21,345 bases of DNA from Kiloniellales bacterium. GTDB taxonomy: Bacteria > Pseudomonadota > Alphaproteobacteria > Kiloniellales > JAKSDN01. Shown piece after piece: positions 15,510 to 21,345 of this stretch (the stretch's first letter is position 1; each line of letters begins with the position of its first letter). Both the position numbers and the translations under genes were made by a program. A model generated the notes under the pieces. It made no database searches and was not told the DNA's origin. It was given only the letters and a program-made list of their open reading frames with translations. The stretch is taken from contig JAKSDN010000792.1 of NCBI GenBank assembly GCA_022360075.1, positions 1 to 21,345 of the forward strand, given 5' to 3'.

Positions 15510-16483
15510 GAGTCGGTTCCTGTCGCACGCAGCGGCAATGGAGTCTCGACCGCCTCGGCGGCAAGCAAGCGGGCGAACGAGACCGGGTTGAGGGGAAGCA
15601 GGCCGTCACCGATGGTCGGCGAGACGCCGGCGGCCATCAGTTTCAGGCCGCTGGCCTGCGCGGCGGCCAGGCAGCCGCCCAGGCGGCGCGCGATATCGGT
15701 CTTGCTGAGGATCAGGCCGGACGCGCCGGCGTCGGCGAAAGCCACGGCGGTTTCGGCGCTGTCGAGCGCGTCGCCGCCGGCGGGCAGCACCAGGATCATC
15801 TGCGCCTCGGAAGCCTCCTTGGCGATGCGCAGCTCGGCGAGCTCGGCGGGGTTGAAGGGGTTGATCCCCGCGGTATCGACGAAGACCAGATCGTAGTCCC
15901 GCGTCTCGCCCATCACCGCATGCAGGGCGGCGGGATCGTCGGCTGCCTTCAAGCTGACGCCGAGCGTCTCGGCGAAGGCGCTGATCCGTGCCAGGCCGCC
16001 GGCCTTCTGCTCGTCCATGGTCACCAGGGCGCAGCGCCGCTCGTCGAGCTTGGCGAGCGCGCAGAGCTTTACCGCGGCCGCGGTCTTGCCGGCACCGGGC
16101 GGGCCGGCCAGCATGATGGTCCGTCCGGGCAGGTTCATTCCCGGCTCGCCGAAGACGAGCTCCGCGTCCAGAGCGCCGGCGAGGGCGAGGTCGGGGCTGT
16201 CCGCGGCGAGGCCCGCCGCCTGGGCCAGAATCCGATCGGCGAGCGTTCTTGGGACGCGGTGGAAATCCATCACGGCCCTGATCTCGTCGATCATCGCCGT
16301 GGCCGAATCGGCCGGCTCGAAGTCGAGCGAGTCCATCGGCTGATCTTCGATCGCCGCCGTCACGCGCACGCCGCCGGAATCATCCTCCTGAGTCGAGAGG
16401 ATGACGGCGTCGTCGCCGAGCTCGTCGCGCACTTGCTGAAGCGCCTGCGGCAGGCTGGCGGCGTTGTAAGTCCTGAGCTTCAT
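15506..16483 (-). CDS. flhF: Flagellar positioning GTPase FlhF (divergent)
   Basis: An SRP-type GTPase that marks the pole and recruits early flagellar components. The 325-residue protein starts with the typical FlhF N-terminus MKLRTYNAASLPQALQQVRD, then a short low-conservation region, then the NG domain: P-loop GPPGAGKT at 127-134, FVDTAG at 201-206 and SKTD at 260-263. Departures from canonical FlhF or Ffh are visible: the usual GPTGVGKTTT is GPPGAGKTAA, and the DTYR motif is DEQK (157-160). It is shorter than Bacillus FlhF (about 366). flhA ends 31 bp upstream and flhG overlaps by ATGA, the standard flhA-flhF-flhG order. The N-terminal match and gene order leave little doubt about identity; GTPase activity is less certain. 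Confidence 0.9.
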   Translation of the reverse strand: MKLRTYNAASLPQALQQVRDELGDDAVILSTQEDDSGGVRVTAAIEDQPMDSLDFEPADSATAMIDEIRAVMDFHRVPRTLADRILAQAAGLAADSPDLALAGALDAELVFGEPGMNLPGRTIMLAGPPGAGKTAAAVKLCALAKLDERRCALVTMDEQKAGGLARISAFAETLGVSLKAADDPAALHAVMGETRDYDLVFVDTAGINPFNPAELAELRIAKEASEAQMILVLPAGGDALDSAETAVAFADAGASGLILSKTDIARRLGGCLAAAQASGLKLMAAGVSPTIGDGLLPLNPVSFARLLAAEAVETPLPLRATGTDS

Positions 16484-16514
16484 CGCGCGCTCGTTCTTCG
16501 CTTCGCGGCGCCGC

Positions 16515-18632
16515 TCAGACCTGACCCAGGGTCTTGATCATGGCCTTGGGATGGATCTCGTTTTGCGAAAGCACGACGGTCGCCGGGCGGAAGCGCTCGA
16601 CGATCGAGCGGACATAGGGCCGGATCCCCGGGCTGGTGAGCAGGGCCGGAGTCTCGCCCATCATGGCGAAGCGCTCGAAGCTCTGGCGCACGCTATTGAT
16701 GAAGTCCTGCATCTTGGACGGCGCCATCGAGAGCTGGCGCTCCTCGCCTTCGCCGATCAGAGAGGTGGCGAAGGCTTCTTCCCAATCCGGCGAGAGCGTG
16801 AGGAGCGGAATGAAGCCTTGCTCGTTGGTCTGTGCGTTGGAGATTTGCCGCGCCAGCCTCGTGCGCACATGCTCGGTGATCGTCATGACGTTGCGGGTGT
16901 AGCCGCAGGCCTCGGAGACGCCTTCGAGGATGGTCGGCAGATCTCGGACCGAGATCCGCTCGGCCAGCAGGTTCTGCAGGATGCGCTGCACGCCGCCGAC
17001 CGCGATCTGGTTCGGGATCAGATCGGCTACGAGCTTCTGGTTGTCCTTGTCGAGGTCGTCGAGCAGCTTCTGGGTCTCGGCGAAGGACAGCAGCTCGGCC
17101 ATGTTGCCCTTGATGATCTCGGTGAGATGCGTGGTGATCACGGTGGGCGGGTCGACCACGGTGTAGCCGCGGAACAGTGCCTCTTCGCGCTGGCTCTCGT
17201 CGACCCACATGGCCGGCAGGCCGAAGGTCGGCTCCGTCGTCTCCTCGCCGGGCAGGTTGATCTTGTCGCCCTTGGGGTCCATGACGAGCAGCATGTTGGG
17301 CCGCAGGTCGCCGCGCCCGGCCTCGATCTCCTTGACCCGCACGACATAGCTGTTCGCCGGGAGCTGCAGGTTGTCCTGGATCCGCACCGAGGGCAGGACG
17401 AAGCCGGCCTCCTGGGCGAGCTGGCGGCGCAGGGCCTTGATCTGGTCGGTGATGCGCTGGCCGCTCTGGTTGTTGATGAGGGCGAGGAGGCCGTAGCCGA
17501 GCTCCAGCCGAACCTGATCGATTTGCAGGATGTTGCTGATCGGCTCCTCGGCGACCGGTGCCGGCGCCTGTTCGGCGGCCTCGGCCTCGGCTTGCTCGAT
17601 CAGCTTCTCGTCCTGGCGCCGGTTGCTGCTCCAGGCGAGGAAGCCGGCCAGGACTGACAGCAGGACAAAGGGCAGGAACGGCACGCCGGGCACGAGCCCT
17701 AGGGCCAGCATGAGGAAGCTCGATAGGCCGAGCGCCCGGGGATAGCCGCCGAGCTGGCCGAACAGGGCCTTGTCGGTGGAGCCGTCTGCCGTGGAGCGGG
17801 AGACCAGCAGGCCGGCGGCCGTGGAGACGATGATCGCCGGGATCTGGGTCACGAGCCCGTCGCCCACCGTCAGGAGCGTGTAGCTGTGCGCCGCGTCGGC
17901 GAAGCTCATCTCCATCTGGGCGACGCCGATGATGATGCCGCCGACGACGTTGATGAAGGTGATCAGCAGGCCCGCGATGGCGTCGCCGCGCACGAACTTG
18001 GCCGCACCGTCCATGGCGCCGAAGAAGTTGCTCTCGTCCTCGAGCGACTTGCGCCGCGTGCGCGCCTCGTTCTCGTCGATCAGACCGGCGGAGAGGTCGG
18101 CGTCGATCGCCATCTGCTTGCCCGGCATGGCATCCAGGCTGAAGCGCGCGGAGACTTCGGCGATGCGCCCGGAGCCCTTGGTGATGACGATGAAGTTCAC
18201 GATCACCAGGATGCCGAAGACGATGATGCCGATGACGAAGTTGCCGCCCATGACGAAGTTGCCGAAGGCCTGGATGACCTGGCCGGCGGCATCGGTGCCC
18301 TCGTGACCGTTGGCCAGGATCAGCCGCGTCGAGGCCAGGTTGAGCGCCAGGCGCAGCATGGTGGCGATGAGCAGCACGGTCGGAAAGGAGCTGAAGTCGA
18401 GGGCGCGGCTGATGAACAGCACCGTCATCAGGATCAGCACCGACAGCGTCATCGACATGGCCAGCGAGATGTCGAGCATCCAGCTCGGCATCGGCAGGAT
18501 GAGCACGGCCAGGATGCAGACGACGCCCAGCGCGAGCGTGATGTCGCCGCGCCGGACCGTATCGCTGAGCCGCCCGAGCAGGTTGCCGGCTGTCGGGCCG
18601 GCCGACGCTTCTGGGCTCGAGGTCTCCGCCAT
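16515..18632 (-). CDS. flhA: Flagellar export gate protein FlhA
   Basis: The large integral inner-membrane subunit of the flagellar type III export gate, forming a nonameric ring with its cytoplasmic domain. It has 705 residues, the usual length. About eight membrane segments lie between residues 32 and 320 (for example ITLALGVVCILAVLILPMP and FVIGIIVFGILVIVNFIVI). The FHIPEP-family signature region (RIAEVSARFSLDAMPGKQMA, 156-175) is present, as is D208 in AMDGAAKFVRGDA, the residue essential for proton coupling in Salmonella FlhA. The cytoplasmic domain (about 355-690) binds export substrates and chaperones; its LLVMDPKGDKINLPGEET and VDPPTVITTHLTEII segments are typical. The gene follows flbD by 35 bp and precedes flhF by 31 bp, in one operon. 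Confidence 0.99.
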   Translation of the reverse strand: MAETSSPEASAGPTAGNLLGRLSDTVRRGDITLALGVVCILAVLILPMPSWMLDISLAMSMTLSVLILMTVLFISRALDFSSFPTVLLIATMLRLALNLASTRLILANGHEGTDAAGQVIQAFGNFVMGGNFVIGIIVFGILVIVNFIVITKGSGRIAEVSARFSLDAMPGKQMAIDADLSAGLIDENEARTRRKSLEDESNFFGAMDGAAKFVRGDAIAGLLITFINVVGGIIIGVAQMEMSFADAAHSYTLLTVGDGLVTQIPAIIVSTAAGLLVSRSTADGSTDKALFGQLGGYPRALGLSSFLMLALGLVPGVPFLPFVLLSVLAGFLAWSSNRRQDEKLIEQAEAEAAEQAPAPVAEEPISNILQIDQVRLELGYGLLALINNQSGQRITDQIKALRRQLAQEAGFVLPSVRIQDNLQLPANSYVVRVKEIEAGRGDLRPNMLLVMDPKGDKINLPGEETTEPTFGLPAMWVDESQREEALFRGYTVVDPPTVITTHLTEIIKGNMAELLSFAETQKLLDDLDKDNQKLVADLIPNQIAVGGVQRILQNLLAERISVRDLPTILEGVSEACGYTRNVMTITEHVRTRLARQISNAQTNEQGFIPLLTLSPDWEEAFATSLIGEGEERQLSMAPSKMQDFINSVRQSFERFAMMGETPALLTSPGIRPYVRSIVERFRPATVVLSQNEIHPKAMIKTLGQV

Positions 18633-18667
18633 GGTCCCGGGTCGCCGCCTCGGTCTTTAACGCGTGC

Positions 18668-20047
<1,380 letters not shown>

Positions 20048-20074
20048 GGACTTGTCTCCAAAGTGAGCTGGTCG

Positions 20075-20917
20075 TCAGTCGAAAAGGTTGACGCGCTGGT
20101 CGGGCGGCAAGGCCGCGTTTAGCTGCGTCTCGAGCCGGCGCGGGTTTTCCTGCCGGCCCATGGAAACGGCCGCGATGGCGTAGATCTGATTGATCATGGT
20201 CTCCATGTGCGAGTTGCGCTCGAGCTTGTTGGCGAGCGGCAGGAAGACCATGTTCGCCAGCACCGCGCCGTAGAAGGTCGTGAGGAGGGCGACCGCCATC
20301 GCAGGTCCAATCGACGAGGGATCGTCGAGGCTGCCCAGCATCTGCACGAGTCCGACCAGGGTCCCGATCAGGCCCATGGCCGGCGCCACCTCGCCGGCGC
20401 GGCGCAGGATGCCGGCGGAGCGTTGATGGCGCTCGGCGGTCGAGGCGAGCTCGCTGTTCAGCACGGACTGGATCTCCTCGGCGGGAACGCCGTCGACCAC
20501 CATCGAGATGGCCTTGTGGAGGAAGCGGTTGTGCTCGAGCGAGCGGGTGTGGTTCTGCAGAGAGAGCGCGCCGCGGCGGCGAACCGCATCGGACAGCCTC
20601 AAAACACGCTCGGCGGCGACCGAAGGGCGCTCGAAGTGATAGACCACGGCGCGCCACACGACGCTCTGGGTATGCAGGATCTCGCTGACGCTGTAGGAGA
20701 TCGCGGTAACCAGGAAGGTGCCGCCCAGCACGATCAGCATCGCCGGCACGTCGACGAAGGAGACCAGCGTGCCGCTCATCACCATGGCCAGCAGGATCGT
20801 CGCGAAGGCGCCGATAACCCCGAACAGCGTGGCGAAGTCGATGCTCGGCCGGTCCTCGCTGTCCGGAAGCTGAAGGGCCGTGCCGCGTGTCTCTTCGGTG
20901 TCGCTGATGTTTGCCAT
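20075..20917 (-). CDS. motA: MotA-family flagellar stator protein
   Basis: A 280-residue membrane protein of the MotA/PomA family, which forms the ion-driven torque-generating stator with MotB or PomB. Four membrane segments can be placed: about 28-50 and 55-78 at the N-terminus, and about 175-195 and 205-228 at the C-terminus. The latter carry the conserved P179 (APAMGLIGTLVGLV) and P227 (FLPLANKL). Between them lies a large cytoplasmic loop whose RRRG-ALSLQ segment (113-121) aligns with the region of E. coli MotA containing R90 and E98. The E98 position is glutamine here (Q121), which is unusual. No motB follows; flbD is 27 bp downstream and fliN 40 bp upstream. MotP or PomA-like sodium use, or a specialised second stator, cannot be decided from this sequence. 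Confidence 0.85.
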   Translation of the reverse strand: MANISDTEETRGTALQLPDSEDRPSIDFATLFGVIGAFATILLAMVMSGTLVSFVDVPAMLIVLGGTFLVTAISYSVSEILHTQSVVWRAVVYHFERPSVAAERVLRLSDAVRRRGALSLQNHTRSLEHNRFLHKAISMVVDGVPAEEIQSVLNSELASTAERHQRSAGILRRAGEVAPAMGLIGTLVGLVQMLGSLDDPSSIGPAMAVALLTTFYGAVLANMVFLPLANKLERNSHMETMINQIYAIAAVSMGRQENPRRLETQLNAALPPDQRVNLFD

Positions 20918-20957
20918 GTCGCCGCGATCCCAATCGTGCCGTGGATTCCGGGCCGGG

Positions 20958-21314
20958 TCAGGAGTGGTCCATCTTGATGATCTCGGTCATGGTCACGCCG
21001 AGGCGGTCCTCGACGACGACCACCTCGCCGCGCGCGACGAGCCGGTTGTTGACATAGATGTCGATCGCCTCGCCGACCTTACGGTCGAGCTCGACGACGG
21101 CGCCGCGGCCCAGCTTGAGGAGCTGGCTGACCTGCATGTGCGACTTGCCCAAGACGGCAGCGACCTGGACGGGAATGTCGTAGACCGCTTCGAGCTCCTT
21201 GGCGTTGGTCGGTGCCTTCTCTTCCTCCTGAGGCACCTCTTCCGGCTCGTCGTCCGGAACGTCCGGTCCTTCCTTGTCCAGATCGGCAAGGTCCAGGTTC
21301 TCTTCGTTCTCCAT
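20958..21314 (-). CDS. fliN: Flagellar motor switch protein FliN
   Basis: FliN forms the lower C-ring with FliM and helps dock export ATPase complexes. The 118-residue protein has an acidic, disordered N-terminal tail (about 1-35, with repeated Asp/Glu) and a SpoA domain (about 43-115): YDIPVQVAAVLGKSHMQVSQ, then KLGRGAVVELDRKVGE, and a final VARGEVVVVEDRLGVTMTEI. This pattern is diagnostic for FliN rather than FliM. AAGGAG at 21322-21327 lies 7 nt before the ATG. It is the first complete gene of the minus-strand operon in the window. In frame just upstream, the 16 visible bases end in a TGA (21330-21332), consistent with the end of another gene, perhaps fliH, but too short to identify. The motA-like gene follows after 40 bp. 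Confidence 0.96.
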   Translation of the reverse strand: MENEENLDLADLDKEGPDVPDDEPEEVPQEEEKAPTNAKELEAVYDIPVQVAAVLGKSHMQVSQLLKLGRGAVVELDRKVGEAIDIYVNNRLVARGEVVVVEDRLGVTMTEIIKMDHS

Positions 21315-21321
21315 CTCGGAT

Positions 21322-21327
21322 CTCCTT
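21322..21327 (-). promoter_or_regulatory. Strong ribosome-binding site of fliN
   Basis: AAGGAG on the minus strand, 7 nt before the fliN ATG, is the best Shine-Dalgarno match noticed in the minus-strand operon and fixes the fliN start. Confidence 0.65.
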
Positions 21328-21345
21328 GCTCAGCGCTCGGCGTCA

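Overview
The window is GC-rich, densely coding DNA from a flagellated alphaproteobacterium. CtrA, the unphosphorylatable-looking FlbD regulator, and the linkage of ctrA to fliI-fliJ and of fliN-motA-flbD-flhA-flhF-flhG all point to this class. FlhF and FlhG together suggest a polar flagellum and a Rhodospirillales-like lineage rather than Rhizobiales; this placement is inferred from gene content only. No rRNA, tRNA, CRISPR array, transposase or other clear sign of recent transfer was seen.

Layout. (1) 1-2769, plus strand: the end of a chemotaxis operon, cheW (5' end cut off by the window), cheY, cheB and cheR, with cheB and cheR overlapping by ATGA. (2) 2770-3703: a leader with a strong stem-loop, then a probable 2-oxoglutarate/Fe(II) oxygenase. 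(3) 3710-7084, minus strand: a 1124-residue SAM / class III nucleotide cyclase / AAA ATPase / helical-repeat signalling protein. (4) 7085-7599: the longest gene-free stretch, holding a perfect CRP-type palindrome, TGTGA-N6-TCACA, at 7476-7491. (5) 7600-9897, plus strand: a large subtilisin-family (S8) protease with no visible signal peptide. (6) 9967-10686, minus strand: ctrA, divergent from fliI-fliJ (10900-12716, plus) across a spacer with three CtrA-box-like elements. (7) 12713-21314, minus strand: a flagellar operon read as fliN, motA-like, flbD, flhA, flhF, flhG and a FliK-like protein, converging on fliJ and probably continuing upstream of the window.

How it fits together. CtrA is the likely top-level regulator and FlbD the sigma-54 activator for later flagellar genes. 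FlhF and FlhG set flagellum position and number, FlhA, FliI and FliJ form the export gate and ATPase, the FliK-like protein may set hook length, and FliN and the MotA-like protein belong to the switch and stator. CheW, CheY, CheB and CheR supply signalling and adaptation.

The least ordinary part is the cyclase-spacer-protease block between the chemotaxis and flagellar sets. A nucleotide cyclase sits divergent from a protease, and a perfect cAMP-receptor-type operator lies 108 bp before the protease start codon. This suggests, but does not prove, a local cAMP-controlled proteolysis module.
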